Below, piece after piece: positions 63,901 through 64,000 of a stretch of 64,000 nucleotides of DNA (position 1 is its first letter; each line of letters begins with the position of its first letter). The notes below the pieces were generated by a model, which worked only from the letters and a program-made list of their open reading frames with translations, searched no databases and was not told the DNA's origin. The DNA is from Oryzomicrobium sp. (GTDB lineage: Bacteria > Pseudomonadota > Gammaproteobacteria > Burkholderiales > Rhodocyclaceae). The stretch spans positions 186,001 through 250,000 of the forward strand of contig NZ_JAJTBG010000003.1 in assembly GCF_021287045.1 (NCBI RefSeq), given 5' to 3'. The position numbers were made by a program, and so were the translations under genes.

Positions 63901-64000
63901 GCGCATCGAGCCCAACGAGCCGGTCAGCGAAAACCCGGTGTTCACCGTAGACTTGGCCGGCAACGACACCCGCCGCATCCAGGTGAGCGGCCGGGACAAC

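Overview
The window is 64 kb of high-G+C DNA from a proteobacterium, most likely a betaproteobacterium of the Rhodocyclaceae/Azospira type. The gene content supports this: minCDE, a ppk/ppx pair, cysI-DUF934-cysH-cysDN with divergent cysB, metNIQ, an rlmB/rnr pair and an ExaA-type quinoprotein ethanol oxidation system. The species call is inference. Genes are dense, many overlap by 1-11 bases, and no prophage, transposase or CRISPR array was seen. One low-G+C orphan membrane gene (about 5.1-5.75 kb) is the only obvious compositional outlier.

Region by region. 0-4 kb: an Aer-like PAS chemoreceptor missing only the first base of its start codon, and a MarR regulator divergent from a DHA2-type efflux pump around a perfect palindrome. 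4.3-7.5 kb: an ECHDC3-like crotonase homologue and an acyl-CoA ligase. 7.5-15 kb: an MCE/Mla-type lipid transport operon (permease with fused STAS-like domain, ATPase, MCE protein, lipoprotein) directly behind ppx, divergent from ppk. 15.3-20.1 kb: cupin protein, minCDE, and a monofunctional RelA. 20.2-23.1 kb: small enzymes, an EamA permease and MtfA. 23.3-36.8 kb: a sulfur region with cysB, assimilatory sulfate reduction genes, methionine import and a sulfate-binding protein, plus upp and a second EamA permease. 36.8-42.5 kb: an EAL protein, rlmB, an RNase R with a very long basic tail, and two identical tRNA-Leu(CAG) genes in a duplicated promoter-tRNA-terminator cassette.

42.6-64 kb is a large alcohol-oxidation locus. 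It holds an ExaA-like PQQ alcohol dehydrogenase with the calcium-type active site (Asp-x-Ser), a second PQQ dehydrogenase with the lanthanide-type extra Asp (Asp-x-Asp), several cytochromes c, a MxaJ/XoxJ-like binding protein, a PQQ-associated beta-propeller, cytochrome b561, an aldehyde dehydrogenase with DUF779, a SoxYZ-like carrier, two AcoR-like sigma54 activators, an ExaDE-like two-component system with a secreted double-Cache protein, and a FIST-domain chemoreceptor. Four well-formed sigma54 promoters (GG-N10-GC) sit in front of the cytochrome/XoxJ operon, the aldehyde dehydrogenase, the lanthanide-type dehydrogenase and the SoxYZ-like gene. Related 17-bp half-dyads lie about 80-120 bp upstream of each. 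Together the genes would oxidise alcohol to aldehyde to acid in the periplasm and cytoplasm, feed electrons to c-type cytochromes, and sense substrate for both transcription and chemotaxis.

A second theme is a dispersed palindromic repeat family (core ACTGGCGCGGGGTTT), with at least eight copies or partial copies in the first 35 kb, several as outward-facing inverted pairs. One copy has become part of a lipoprotein signal peptide.
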